64,000 nt of DNA from Trissonchulus latispiculum (taxonomy: Eukaryota; Nematoda; Enoplea; Enoplida; Ironidae). Both the position numbers and the translations under genes were made by a program. The stretch spans positions 1-64,000 of the forward strand of contig JASAND010022311.1 in NCBI GenBank assembly GCA_030248195.1, read 5' to 3'. How positions within the stretch are numbered: the stretch's first letter is position 1; each line of letters starts with the position of its first letter. The notes under the pieces are model-generated. The model worked only from the letters and a program-made list of their open reading frames with translations, was not told the origin of the DNA and made no database searches. Shown here piece by piece: positions 44,264-57,200 of this stretch.

Positions 44264-46863
44264 AACAAATCACTCGATAACGAAATCAGTGGCGGATTGG
44301 ATACTAGAGTTCAGCTAAGCAACATTTCTCACCAGTTTTGGACAGAGGCACCAATCTTCTTCACGAACCTAAACTCCAACTTAGTATTCCATCCAACAAA
44401 GGCAGCTGACCTCTCCAAAGTCTTCGTGGTCATTGGTGGCATTCGGCAGTGTCCCTGAAATGCCATTTGCAAGACTTAAGCTTAGTTTACTGGGCTTTTG
44501 TTACTGGGGGTGGGTGGGGTGGGGGCGCCATCCCACTTTTTGGGTTCCCCTCCACTCGACCCCTTCCCCCCCCCACTCGGCCCACCCCCACTTTTTTGGG
44601 CTTCCCCCACTCACTATAAGGTGCCCAGAGAATGCTAAATTTTAAGAATTTTTGGCTCAATATTCAAAATCGCCGGAATTTTTTTGCTCAAAAATCGTCT
44701 ATTTTGGTACTCAATTTTTGAGCACTTTTAAGCATAGTTATAGCAGTATATGTAGAAAACAGGCTATTTTTACTGCATTTTTAGCGATTTTAGACCAGTT
44801 TAGATTCCCCCCCCCCACTTTAGGGTTATTTCCACTTCTTTTTCAAATAGGAAAACCCCAGGTTTATTGTGTTTGTGACTGATTTTATTGTATTTCCTTA
44901 CAGGTATTTTGGCAGACAAATTTGACATGAGTCGTGCCGGACCTTCCTACTGGTTTGGTATTATATTCAGTTTGGTAATCCGCAGTGGCTACTATCAAGG
45001 ATTTTCTATCCTATCTTAGGGATTTTCTAAGGCACAAAACTCAAATCTGCCATTAATTTTCTTAGGTAACTATGCTAGTTTTGACATCTGGGAACACAGT
45101 TACGGTTGGACAAACCATACTTGGCTGGTTGGCAGGCTGGACCCAACAAGTGTATACAACACAATTTTAAAGCAACTGGTGGGCTTTCGAGGTCGCTGAG
45201 CTTGAGTTGGCGCTATTTGTAGTCTAGCTCCTGTTCTGACATCAGTAGCAAAATAATATATTAAGGTTGTTGTTATTCTTTAAAGTTTATATTTTCATAT
45301 TTTGTTACAGAAGACGGAACAACAGCTAGGGCAAAACTAACGCCGAATTCGAGCTCAGTTACCTCGAAAACCCTTATAGCCCCTGGTTTTGGAGTTGCCT
45401 GACGACACTTCTGGGAGTCCAACCTGCTAACCAGCTGTGATTGAACCGTCCGGCCGTACGTGATTCCAGAAGTCAGTATTAGCCTATAGGTACCTAAAAA
45501 CTGATGCCAGATTTGAATTCTGCGCACTAGAAAAACCCCTAAGACATGTTTAATTAGCCAGTTCGGGCTGTCCAGTTGGTACCTGGAGGGTCCGGCAGTG
45601 GTCACCTGGCCGTGGGTCATGCCCCACCAACATACGAAGTCCTAAGTTTCTCAGCAAAATGTCTGGAAATAAGTTATAATCTCTCACAAACACGAAAAAA
45701 CAAAGTTTTAGTCTTTAAAACGGCCTTGTAGAGCCACCAGACCTCATACTGGGCGCTGCCGGGGGCCATCAGTGACCACTAAGACTTCGGCGGGGTCAGT
45801 TGCTCTAGTTGGAACACTGGGTTTGCGGTTTTGGGTTCTGAATACGTTATTTAGTGCGCTCTATTCAAAACTGATGAGAAGGCGATGCTAGCTGCTCTAT
45901 GGGATCCAATCCGCCATCCGTTTTTTAGTTAACGGGTGATTTTTTGTTAACCAGTTTGTAGCTCGTAGAGCAGCGAAACAGGGTTGGTTTAAAGCTGAAC
46001 CTAAGACATATATATATTCACGGGTCCTAAAAGTAATCGATTTAGTTTAGTTTTGTGAAAGTTCCAGCGAAAAATCTAAATTTTGATTTTTTGTTAACTT
46101 TGCTAGGCATAACGTACGTATATAACTAACCTAATATACAGTAGCGTAGATACATATGTTCGGGGGGGGGGCGGTTTTGACCTATGACTTTGGGGGGGGG
46201 GGGGGGTAATTTAATTTTGCGGAATAACTATATACGTGCACACTGCGTTATTATACTGCAAGTTGTCATATTAATTCGTCTTGTTAGGTTCATGTTTTCG
46301 ACTTGTTACAACTGACAACGAAACCCTATTTAAGCGACGCGATTAGTTGAGAACATTTTTAAATTTTGCCACTAAAGCGCTATTGCAACATTTTAATTTT
46401 TTACAGTACATACGACGTATTTACCTACCAATCTCGAATGACATTTTATGCCTTTTAGCTATTTTCTGCTCTCACTGACATGTCCAAAAACTCAAACTAA
46501 GATGCTCCCATTAACAACTGGGTATATATTCTGATCATATCGACCAATCATACCAAGGCTGATGATGTTGGGAATAATGCAGATAACAACAAAGCTACAA
46601 AGCAACTGTACAAACATTTGTTAGTATGCTTAATGACATAAAAATTTAGATAATTCAAACAGCCAAAATCCGCGTTGACGGCGCGAAAATTTTTAATGGT
46701 GTAGAAAATGAAATTTTTTTGAGCTAATTTGAAGCATTACTGTAAAATTTGTTCATGCTTCTAATAAATTTAAACACCCGCGCGTCTTTTGACCAATTTT
46801 TTTCAAGGAGGCCCGGCAAATTTATTTCGGGGAGGGCGGCCGCCCCCCGTATCTACTCTAGTG

Positions 46864-46900
<37 letters not shown>

Positions 46901-49900
46901 CTTGGCATATATATGCCTACGTGTATATCAGTATACAGATAATAGCCACAAAAATGCGTATGTCTATTATACAAATGAAAACAGGCACATTCTGTGTTCT
47001 GTTATTGTTCCTTTTTAAAAATGTGTTCCAAAGAACTTTTTCTAAGAATTTTCTTTCAAAACCGTCTGTCGGCAATACATGTATCTATACTTAATGCTTG
47101 TATTTTAATTTACATGTTAGTATAATTTCAGAACGGATTTAAATGCCATATCAATTCAGAAAGTCATCAACGTCAACTGTTGGTAGTTGCAGACGATCCA
47201 GATGTATTTTTGGATGAATTTTCCAAGTACGTGCGAGTGTTACTGATTTAATAATAAGTAGTAACATCTAACATCCAGGCAGGCCCGCACCCAGGATTTT
47301 GAAAAGGGAGGGTCCAAGGTAAAACGTAAGGGGGGGGGTCTGGGGGCGGAGCCCCCCAGAAGTTGAAGAATTTTTGCATTTTTACCAAAAAAACAGTACA
47401 TTGGACGTTTATTTCTTGCAAAAAGTAAATTATCGCGCCGCAGGCGCGAAAATTTTTAAAAATAGCTATTTTTGCCATAAAAATAGCAAAAATTTTCTAT
47501 ATTGTCATCCCAAAAGGCCCTTGAACTAGACCCCTTGAACCCCCCCTGGGTGCGGCCTTGCATCCAGGGTATTTCCATGTTTTTTCAGGGAGGGGGGTTC
47601 CGGAGCTGCTCCTTTCCGGGGAGGGGGTGTGGAGATTGTTTGCAAGAAAATCCAGAAGTTGGTGTTTTTGGCATATCTTGCATGCTGAAATACAAAAAGA
47701 ACTGAAAAATCCGTGGGACCTATTTTATACGTATATAATATATCTGTCAGTAATGGGTCAGTTTGTTTGGCATTTTTGGTTGGGCAATTCCATAGCGTCT
47801 TTGTGACCCAGTCGCGAACCCTTCCCCGCTGTTCCCTTATTGCCTGCATTTTGCAGAAGACCTAGCTCAGAATACTTGTAGACATTACTTCGCAAGCGGG
47901 GTCTGGGGCAGAAGTTGAAGAATTTTTGCTTTTTTTGCCCAAAAACAGTACGTTGGACGTTATTTCTTGCAAAAAGTGAATTATCGCCCCGAATAGCAAA
48001 AATTCTCCATTTTGTCATCCCAAAAGGGGGAGCCTAGACCCCTTGAACCACCCCTTCCCCCTAGGTGCGGCCTTGCCACCAGTACAACCACGTGGTGGGA
48101 GGGTAACGAACGAGTATATGTAGAAGGACTGGGCCTCCCTTTCACGGATGCAGTCATCATTAGTGGTGAGTCAGTGGTGACACTACTGGGCCTGGCCCTA
48201 CGGTTGAGAATTCAGGGTGAGCACCGGCACCCCATGTCCTGTGGCAGGACTCTTCAGGGGTAAATCTCTGCCTGTATGCTTCTTCTCCGTGCAGCAATGG
48301 CAATTATGCAATGGCTGAACTACTAAAACTTCATTTCATCGCGCTGCGTTATTTACGGTCACTTGTGATAGATGATGCAATGTTTTTATTTGATAGCTAT
48401 AAGCTACAGTATGTATTTGCCTCTCTGCTTCTAAACGTTCGTACTATTTCTTTACTAAACTTTGTACTTATTGCAGGGAATTTGAAACCAATTACACCGA
48501 CCTGTTACGCCGCCGGTTTGGTAAGTTTACATAATATCAATTGTTTCCGTAGAAACTAAGCAACTGAGAAAATTTTGGAACCATACATAAGTGTGTGAAG
48601 AAATACATATTACTTATTTTGTACATATATCTTGTGTTTCGTACAGTTCGAACATTGTTTGATAATTATTTTTTTCTGGGGGGGGGGGGGATCCGGAGCA
48701 AATCACATGGGGTTAGTATATAAATGTAGTTTAATACAGCACGTGATTTGCCCGGTGATTATGTATCCTTCAAGTTAGTGTTGTTTCCAGCAGTCGCTGT
48801 CGGTTACCAAAAAATGTTGATCAGTTCAGTCTCGAGATTGGCTAAATTTTTCGGCTATGAGGTGCGGTGAAGTGCCCTCGGATATCTGGTGGGATGCCGC
48901 TTGGAGTTACTAGATTACATTATATAGTAACAAAACTGAAGAGGTGATGACGGAAACCGCCCAATATGCGTGTCATTCGAAAGCTGAAGTTCAATAGAGA
49001 TGAAAGTTCCAATAGGCAAAGAGTCAGTATGTACACCGTGTAAGTTTGGGAGCCTCCAAGTTGGCAAAAATAGCGGAAACCGACGAGAATGGATCACACT
49101 TGAAAGCAAACGAACCGCCTAAGATAAGGATCATTTGAAAGCTCTCAAAGAGCTAAGAAAAGGTAGTAATAGCGTCAAAACTAGTAAATGCGTCACATTT
49201 GGGTTTTCTCAGTACATAGAGGGAAAACGACAGCGGCAGCCCATTTACTCAAATAAAACCCTGTTCATTTAATACACTCTGTTGTTGCTTATCTTTTCTG
49301 GGTCTTGCAGGGACGAAGCGAGTGCACGCCAATATGGTTTATCAGGAATATATTGCCCATCGAGAGCACGTTCACATGAATGCAACACAGTGGGAAACAT
49401 TAACTGACTTTGTAAAATATCTTGGTCGAACCGGTAGGTTGCCCTCATCCTACTTTTGATTATAACGTGTTTTATTTCTTCTGTTATTGTATTCTTATGT
49501 ATCTTTTTAGTTCTTGTTTCAAATTTGTAAACAAGTAGCGTATCTTGTATTTTAAAGAAGAAGAAGTTTACTTCGAATTATGGCAATAACGATCGAAATA
49601 GTTTAGTAATAAAACATATATAACTTATGTGCTAGTAATTTGAAAGAAAATTTAGAGAATGATTTTATTTTTATAGGTGTCTTATTTAGTTTCTTCCTGT
49701 AATATTGTGCACAAGCGTGGCCAGAAAAAGATTTCTGGGGGAATGCAATATTTTTCGGGGGGGGGGGGGTCGGAGCCCCCCAGAAGCTGAGAAATTTTTG
49801 TTATTTCGTGACCGTCGTGGAATTTTTACAGAGCATTCTTTATAATTAAACAATACTTAAGGCGCAGCACGTGTTCATGCACCCGAATGATGCGGAATCT

Positions 49901-52509
49901 GGGCACATTGCACAAAATATTGTAGTTCCTATTCATTTTGAGGTGCGAAACACGGATTATAATGGTATAGTACACTGCGCGAAAATTTTTTGAAAAATGG
50001 GTATTTTACACATGGTACAGAAAAAATCTTGGAGGGGCGATCAATTTCCGAGGGGGATTCCCCCTTCCCCGCCCCCCTGGCTACGCGCCTGATATTGTGT
50101 ATTACCTCGACTTGTGTTGTAGCGACCTCTTTTTGTCGTTTTAGGGAAGTGTGTAGTCGATTATACGGAGAAGGGCTGGTTCATTACTTGGATTGATCGT
50201 GACCCGGAAACCTTGGCTAGGCATGAGCGGCTGGCCAAAAAACAGAAAATGGACAAAGATGATGAAGAAAGAACTCACGAATATATTCAGAGACAGGTTC
50301 GTGTGTACAGGTCCCACTTCAGTTGCCCATGCTTTATGTACTAATCAAAAACTGTTAGGCAGGATGTTTTACTATTACTTGTTCTCTAGCTGAAATCCTG
50401 AAAGTGACTGCATTTATGTATTCGTGCAAGTGCATGGTGGAATTTACTATTTTGTTTTTGTTTAGATTTTCGTGCATGTTTTTGGGTTTCTAGTCTCTCT
50501 GCTACATTTAGCCAGTTGTTTTTGTTGTAGTTGGAACGAGCAAAAGAGCTGAATCAAACCAATGAGCCTGTCTATTCCGAATTGCAACGAAATGATGAGA
50601 GTGAAAAAGGTACTTACCAGTCCGTGTAAATTAGTTTGCCTGCTATTCAAACCCTTTGAATTTGAACTCATTAATCTATGCTCGTACGTATAGTTTACAG
50701 TTCTATGCTGTTCCTCTTGTTTCTATTTTTATAGTTGCATTCCGTCTGGAAAAACCCTCCGTGTCCGACTCAAAGAGCTCACAACTCGCCTCCTCGCTGT
50801 ATGTACGTTTCCGCACTTTCTTATGTGGTTTCTGCTGCTACCGTTTGTTCACGTTTTGCTAAAATTTAAAACTATGCTTTGATAAATATCTATTTCTGTT
50901 GAAGTTTTGAATTATTGTCAGGTCGGACCTTGTATTTAAATTTCGGGATTCTTTTATATCTTTGATTCCTTTTTCCTGCTCGTTTTGTTATAGAGCATCA
51001 CCGCTTACAGTTCCCTCAAAGCCTGGATCAGCCCGTTCCAGTTCGCCTGCCCCTTCCACTCGCAGCAGTCGGAGCTCTCGTGACGGCTCAAAACTGAAGA
51101 ATGATAAGACTCGGCTGTCCGCTTTAGACGAGATTAAACTGGAGGAAGAGCGCCGGAAGGAAAAGATTAACAGACGAGATTATTGGCTCCACGAGGTACG
51201 CTACGCTATTTGTGTATTTTATTTTTTGAAGTATCAAAGTAGGCTTCAAAAGGGTGGGAAAGGATTTGAACCGGCCAATGATTGATATTAATTTCTAGGA
51301 AGTTAGGATTAATATTATTATTTTTATTAAGAATTGTTCTCTCTGACTGTGTACGACTAAAGTCCTGACCAATACGTTTAAAACGGAGAATTGTCCCCAG
51401 CCGGAATTCCTCAACTAGTGATTTTGCATATTTGAATATTTGCTGTTGTCATTTATTTAGAATATAATTGTGAAGATAATGGACAAAGGCCTGGGAGACA
51501 AATTCTATAAACAGAAGGCACTTATTCTGGTTAGCACCTTTTTATGTGAATGTGAGGTTTGTTTCTATTTATAATTTCGTTTTCTAAGCTTCCTTTTATC
51601 AGTAACAGTATCTAGTGCTTTGCTTTATATTTGGATTTTACGTCATTAATCTTTTCTACTGTTTCCCCTTTTTTCTGCAGGAAGTAGAGAATGAATACAG
51701 TGCACTGGTGCGTGTGATCTCCACTGGATCAGAATTAAGCATTCATCAATCCTTGCTGGAAACTGTAATTCCTAATATCGGTGGGTACACCATTGTGGAT
51801 TTTATATTGACTTAATTCGAAAGCATTCTGTCGTCTTTTTTCTTTGTAAAGCTTGATTTCGTAATTTAGCCACGGATTCTAATTTCTGTTAATTCAGTAT
51901 TTTCCCGGGCCACGTTGCAAAAGATTCTCCTAAGGCTGGGAGCGCTCCTAACTTATGCTTAGGGGAATCGTTTAGGAGAATCTAGTTTCAAAAAAGTTAA
52001 GAGTGCTCATCACCACCCTTAACTTTCTCTTAGTTGGGAGCTGCGCCAGATAAACTTAGGAGAATTCTTTTGAAGCGCGTTTGGGAAGTTTGCTAGCTAA
52101 CTTCCTCCTAAATAGCTCATAGACAATCTCCTAAGTAGCCTCCTAGGAGGGTAAGGCGAATCTTTTGCAAGGCGGTCCTGATTTGTAATCTATGGAGTTG
52201 TTGTTTTGTTTTAGGTAGACAGGTTTTGATTGTTAACGGTGCATATCGCGGCTGTGTTGGTATCATGGAAAGCTTGAACGAACGAAAATTTTCTGTTTCC
52301 GTTAAAATTACTGAGGTATGACGATTTTTTTCTTTCTGTTATCTTTTATCTTGCACCCGGTAGAGCTGTTGTTTTCTGTTTACCGACTAACTTATCCTTT
52401 CCTTAGTACTTTTGTTATAATTTAATTGTTTATGTTGTAGGGTCCAATGAAAGGTCGAGTTGTTGACAGTTTGGCCTATGAGGACGTTTGCAAATTAAAT
52501 AAGTCTTGA
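40657..52509 (+). CDS. KIN: KIN17 DNA/RNA-binding zinc-finger protein, complete 12-exon gene
   Basis: Exons: 40657-40770, 47132-47226, 48477-48520, 49311-49433, 50145-50296, 50531-50609, 50735-50798, 50994-51195, 51461-51529, 51681-51780, 52215-52315, 52441-52509 (TGA). All borders are GT/AG and phases agree, giving 403 aa, close to the ~390 aa of animal KIN17. Residues 22-38 (QKLRWYCQMCQKQCRDE) with NGFKCH and ESHQRQ form the C28/C31/H44/H50 zinc finger; EYIAHREHVHMNATQWETL starts the winged-helix domain; a basic Ser-rich linker includes LSALDEIKLEEERRKEK; the C-terminus has the tandem SH3/KOW region (VLIVNGAYRGCVGIMESL, GPMKGRVVDSL). KIN17 is a nuclear protein of DNA replication, repair and RNA processing. 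Intron 1 (6.4 kb) is stuffed with nested transposons. Confidence 0.95.
40813..43474. mobile_element. TA-flanked TIR element with GGAACC subterminal repeats
   Basis: Left end GGGATCGACCGGAACTCC and right end GGAATTCCGGTCGATCCC are inverted repeats; TA lies on both sides within TA-rich sequence. Each end carries arrays of the hexamer GGAACC (or complement). About 2.66 kb long, of which 41146-42135 is a nested TTAA element. No transposase ORF found. Lies in KIN17 intron 1. Confidence 0.8.
41146..42135. mobile_element. TTAA-flanked inverted-repeat element, member 3 (nested)
   Basis: Ends TTAAGGTGGTGATTCCCTTT and AAAGGAATCACCACCTTAA with TTAA at both edges. About 990 bp. The termini match members 1 and 2 but the interior appears largely different. 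Inserted inside the element at 40813-43474. Confidence 0.8.
43516..44216. repeat. C/G-rich repeat with a 51-bp tandem array
   Basis: It begins with the palindrome GGGGGAGCGCGTTAGCGCTC and ends near CCCCCCTAG, possibly a mobile element with short inverted ends. At 43937-44096 a unit of about 51 bp (CCCTATTCGGCG...CAAAGCTGGTTTCTTTC...TAGTCGCCGAG) occurs three times. Followed by a (TA)n tract at 44214-44262. Non-coding; in KIN17 intron 1. Confidence 0.6.
44214..44262. repeat. TA dinucleotide microsatellite
   Basis: About 24 TA repeats in KIN17 intron 1. Confidence 0.9.
44480..44860. repeat. Dispersed repeat, copy also inverted at 52870-53110
   Basis: CACTATAAGGTGCCCAGAGA, the CTCAAAAATCGTCTATTTTG stretch and GAGCACTTTTAAGCATAGTT each have a reverse-complement relative near 53085, 53020 and 52950, so the two segments are inverted copies of one repeat family. 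No ORF. Confidence 0.6.
44904..45200 (+). pseudogene. Exon-like fragments of an unrecognised gene inside KIN17 intron 1
   Basis: After a good acceptor (TTTCCTTACAG) 44904-44959 reads ILADKFDMSRAGPSYWFG and reaches a GT; after another acceptor (TTTTCTTAG) near 45066 the phase-compatible frame reads NYASFDIWEHSYGWTN and continues to about 45198. The tryptophan- and tyrosine-rich sequence looks protein-like, but I cannot assign a family. It may be a captured or relic gene fragment. Confidence 0.3.
45201..46860 (+). other. KIN17 intron 1 remainder, no recognised feature
   Basis: Mixed unique-looking sequence with G-runs near 46160-46205. No ORF with recognisable motifs and no readable element ends. 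Confidence 0.35.
46866..46899. repeat. AT dinucleotide microsatellite
   Basis: About 17 AT repeats in KIN17 intron 1. Confidence 0.9.
47280..47560. mobile_element. hAT-like MITE with 8-bp duplication
   Basis: Ends CAGGCCCGCACCC and GGGTGCGGCCTTG are imperfect inverted repeats starting with CA; the 8-bp CATCCAGG flanks both sides (47272-47279, 47561-47568). 281 bp, non-coding, 53 bp after KIN17 exon 2. A related partial copy lies at about 47884-48076. Confidence 0.82.
47884..48076. mobile_element. Partial copy of the 47280-47560 MITE
   Basis: Shares GGTCTGGGG, AGAAGTTGAAGAATTTTTGC, AACAGTACGTTGGACG and the right end CTAGGTGCGGCCTTG with the intact copy, but the left end is missing. In KIN17 intron 2. 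Confidence 0.65.
49710..50091. mobile_element. hAT-like MITE with 8-bp duplication
   Basis: Ends CACAAGCGTGGCCAG and CTGGCTACGCGCCTG are imperfect inverted repeats; ATATTGTG is duplicated at 49702-49709 and 50092-50099. 382 bp, G-run near its left end, C-rich right end. In KIN17 intron 4, ending 53 bp before exon 5. Confidence 0.85.
51907..52177. mobile_element. MITE with TTGCAAAAGATTC termini
   Basis: Left end GCCACGTTGCAAAAGATTCT and right end GAATCTTTTGCAAGGCGG are inverted repeats; internal CTCCTAAG/CTTAGGAG motifs alternate in orientation. About 270 bp in KIN17 intron 10. No clear target duplication. Confidence 0.7.
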
Positions 52510-54231
52510 GTCGTACCGTCTAGACTGTTCTCCATTCATGAAAACTACCCTGCCGAAGTCAGTTTGACTATATGTACTTGGTCCATCCGAGGATGTGAAG
52601 TATTTGCCTAGATGATCGTTATGAAGAATCGCGTCGCGCTTAGCGGGTTATGAACTGAATTTTGTATGCTTTGTGTACATATCATACGATATATTGTTTG
52701 TGATTCTCCATTTGGTATTATGATGTGATGGTGACCAGTAAATTTTACTCGTAGTAGTGAGAGTTTTTGATTTCTGGTCGTAGGAAGGTGATAAGTTCTT
52801 ACCTTATTCTTTTTTTGGGTATAAGTTTGCTCGTAAATCGTAAATTATGGAATTATATCTTCACACTGCTGGGTTATCTCTGGGCCAAAATGTGGGGGGA
52901 TAAAATGGGCTAAAATACCGTAAAAATTGTGGGTTTTCCAGGTATACTGCTACAACAGTTCGAAAGTGCTCAAAAATAAAGTTTTAGTATATACCAAAAT
53001 AGACGATTTTGTCCGGCGAAGCCGGAATTTTTTGACCAAAAATCCTTAAAATTTGGCATTTTCTGGACGCCTTATAGTGAGGGGGGGCCCTACTAAAGAA
53101 AACCCAGCACTGGCGCTAATATCTAAAAGCAAGCATGCGTGAGGATTCCGAACAAGGCAAATCTCAAGTCCAAAACAAATCACTCAAGTTCCCCATCACA
53201 GTCTCGCTTTGGGCAAACACTGAATAAGCCAGTAGACTCCGTTCTTCCACGAAACACCTGTAACTTGGTAAAGTTGCTTTTGGCTTAGGTTTGCTTGGCT
53301 TGCTAGTTTAAGTTGGTTTAGTTCCTCTAATCCTTGTTTCTTCATAGTTAGATTATGACACATGGCAAGCGTAAATGTTTTATGGAAATCCGACTGGGTT
53401 AAATCAAATGTTGAACAACGACCGCTTCGGCGCAACTAGATTTGAAAAAGCTGACTTCGAATTTGCAATTTATTAACCTCGGGATGAAAGCATAGCCATA
53501 AAAATTGTAGTAGGCTTGTTTGAGGCCGGCCGGCTAACGGCCTGGATGCAATTAAACCATCACAAATTTACAATTCAGAGCAACTAAGCTTGAAATGAAC
53601 TCCAAATCTGGCTGTGCTAAAAAGCAGAAGCGACGCTTAAAATGCGCCACGCTAAACTACCTAACTCATTGTTAACATTAGCTAACTTTAAGTTTAGCTT
53701 AGTTTAGTTTAACGTTAGCTAACCTTCAGTTAACTACTGTAGCTGGAATAGTGAATGAACGTGTTTAATTCGTACCTAACAAATTAAGGTTGTGTTGGAC
53801 GATAATCAAAATACTGTCGGACTTTCGGCCTTTGAAAATATCCACTTTTTGCCTCGGTTTTAGTTTACTCTACACACTCTTCTTCTTCTTTAACTTCTTG
53901 TTTCATCGACGACAGTACAAGGACAAGAATTGGAATTGCGTCAAGGAGGGCCAGGGTTTGGTAGCTGGAGTTGCATATTTACACAAAAACTAAAAAATCC
54001 TGGTTTTAGTATGCAGACAGTGCACACTTAACGTACACTTATATTTTTCTAATATAACATCCGAAACTCAATATTCGCTGCACTTTAAACTGCTCCAGGG
54101 CGATAGGGTGAAAATGGCACCGACCGGCCGAAACAGGCCACAGGGTCCTTCGAGCCACAAATCGGGCCGGTCAACGACACTAAAGCCAGCATTCAGTATA
54201 TAGTTTGGTCCTGTTTCAGTAATAGATTATT
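52510..54231 (+). other. KIN17-DDX52 intergenic region
   Basis: It holds the KIN17 3' UTR, an inverted copy of the 44480-44860 repeat at about 52870-53110, and otherwise unassigned sequence, including short ORFs (53196-53435 on minus) without recognisable domains. The DDX52 promoter should lie just upstream of 54232. Confidence 0.5.
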
Positions 54232-57200
54232 ATGAATGGTTACGATGCCTTTAAGAAGCTTGGAGTCGGTGTAAAGTTTGATTTTAAGCGTTTTCGAAAA
54301 GACGCTGAAAGCATTCAGGTTAAGTTAAACCCATGTATTTAGTTTCTTGCCTCTTAACTTATAGTTGATTAATTCTTTTAATTTAGTTCATGCTTTTTTC
54401 ACTCAGTGGTTTTATTTTCGTATATACCGCTCTTGTTTCAAAAGACTGTATGTGCAGTCGTTCTTGAAAAACGTAGTTCTTGAAAAAAGCAAGACCAGGC
54501 TTTTCTGTAGGGACTATTTTCTTATTGCCTATGCTTTTCCATCCTTTACATCGCATCTGCAGTTGAGAACACTTATCTTTTATGTCATACTAATATTCAG
54601 TCTTGAATTTTGACTGTAGAGTTTATTATTTGCTTCATTTTAGCTGATTAGACGAAAAGATGTTACAGAAACGGAGACAAATGGTGCTAGCACCTCTGCC
54701 AGTCTGTCTGAAAAAGAAACCAATGGTATGAAAATTGCTACTTTAAAAATTTGAGTATATATATAACCTGTTTTCTCACCGACCTATCAAAAACTGTTTG
54801 GTCTTAACCTAAGCTGTGATTTTTGTTGTTGACTGTTTTTCTTCTTCAAAGAATCTTTAGCGCATAGTATATAATTAAGCGCGTTTAAAAATATCCCATG
54901 GGGGCCGCAGCCCCACCGTAGTGTTGTTTCAGTAGCCGATTTTAGTTTCAGTTTCAGTCGGTAGTTCGAAATAATTTCAGTTTCAGTCGGCGGACCAAAA
55001 TAGTTTCAGTTTCAGTTTAAGTTTCAGTCGGCAACGTAAAATAATTTCAGTTTCAGTTTTAGTTTCAGTCGTAGTTTCAGTTTCAGTTCACTTTAAAAAC
55101 GACGGTTTCCAGCTCTCTGAGTTAATATAAAACACAATTTAATGTTTATTCAGCCTCTCTTACAGCAATGTTAACAGAATAAAAGCTCAAAACATTAAAA
55201 ATGGCAAGATTTAAGGAAAGACTGAAACTAGTTTCAGTCCGTGTTTCAGTCTTTTACCCAATATAGTTTCAGTTTCAGTCGGCTGCTTAAAAATGTTTCA
55301 GTTTCAATTTCAGGTCTCTTCTCGAAATAGTTTCAGTTTCAGTGACTGAAACATCCCACCGTCATGAAATCCTGGATCCGCCTGTATGGACCCCCAGTTT
55401 GCAGGCCCCGGCCTCAGTGTTGGCGGCAGGGGCGGATCCAGTGGGGGCGGGGCGAGGGTGCCCCCCGTCGCGATTCGAAGGTAGAAAAAATTAGGGAGCA
55501 AAATAGGGAGAAGGGCAAAAAACCAAAAAGATTTCGTGCCGTCGGCTCGAATTTTCTAGTTTTTAAGGGCATGTTTATTTCATTTATGAAGAAAATGCCT
55601 GAATTACATTCGATTTTCGGAGAAAATTACTACGTGTTTTTGTTTAAAAATGTGTAGTATTTTCAATATTTTCTCAAAGCTCCGAAGATTTTTATTGCTA
55701 AAATAAAAAATGTTCAACTTCTCGGGGGCTCGGCCCCACAGACCCCCTGTGGAAACAATTTTACTGCCACTCTCGTCACCATGTCCTGGATGCGCCAGTG
55801 ATTTTTAAAGCATTTTTAGAACGAAAATTTAACAAAATTCAACGGTTTATACTGGATCCATGTCATGTTTGGGTTGAGTTTCTGATACGGATCCGGTAAC
55901 TCGATTATTGTGGCAATACAATTTTCTCTCTGATGATGTATAAGCCATCGTGCATAATGAGTGTAACTTTTGAATCGTTTTGAAATGTCAAAAATGCCAC
56001 TATAGATTAGATATGACCCTTTTGTAAATGACCGACGGTGTATTTTCAGTTACCAAAAATGTTGGTAAAAGAAGTGGCAAAGAAAAGACTTCTGAAGTCT
56101 TGGCTCAGATGGAAACTGAAAGGGTACGTGGAGTGCGACTGATTTACATCTTGTGTAAGAAAGCACTGACACCTTGCTGCTATGAAATAATGCAATCCAA
56201 ATCAAAGCGCACACATCTAGGAGCATTAACTGTTGACTTTCACTGTTGAAATAAGTTGTAAAGAAAATTTACCGAGAAATGAGTTCGAAACATTTACGCG
56301 GAAAAAGAAAATCAGATACTTGTGTATTTAATGAAAACAAGAGTACATAATATAAGAGTGTGCCACTAGGTACACTCTCTGTTATCAGAGCAAAAACTAT
56401 GTAAATCAGACCCTAGTGACCCCCCCGCCAAATCAGAACCTAGTCGAAACGGGGGTTCGCTCACTCGCTCTATGTTTATGTGCTTAAGCTCGAAAACACA
56501 AGCAGTGCGTGCTCGAATTTTTTTCCATTTTTTTCCATCCAAAAATTTTTTCCATCTGGAAACAGTGGATTTGGAGTCTTCATTGAAGAATGGAAAGTGG
56601 AATACTCATGTTCTACGGGGAAACTGGCTACAGTGTTCCAGACTGAGCTTTTGGCCATAAAAACTTGTGCCGAGCTTATAGCCGAAAGAGAATGTGAAGA
56701 CAGACGTATAGTGATTTGCTCAGACAGTAAATCAGTCCTATCCGCACTGGTGACAGTCGTGGTGCAGTCAAAAATGGTAAAGGAATGTATTGATTGTCTT
56801 AACACGATTGGACAGTCAAACATTGTAAGTTTGGTTTGGGTGCCCGGATATGTGGGCGTTGCGGGAAACAAAAGAGCAGATGAACTCGTCCGGCAAGGAT
56901 CTGGCACCGAGTTCATCGGCCCGGAACCTGCGGTAAGTATCTCCCCTACATTAGGTCGTAGAAACATACTGGAGTGGCTTAAAAATAGGCAAATTGCTTA
57001 CTGGGCCAGACTGCCTGGCTGCAGACAGTTCCGTAGGGTGATTGGGGATGGAACAAGATTAACCCACAGGTTAATTAACCTCAGTAGGGTGGGTCTTAGA
57101 ACTATCCTTAGCATTCTTACGGGTCACACTGGGTTAAATTACCATCTGTTCAAAATTGGTCTGGTTGCGGATGGCCGCTGTAGCCTCTGTGGTCAAGACA

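Noticed and set aside
53196..53435. 79-aa minus-strand ORF between KIN17 and DDX52
   Set aside because: No recognisable motif, no splice partners, length expected by chance.
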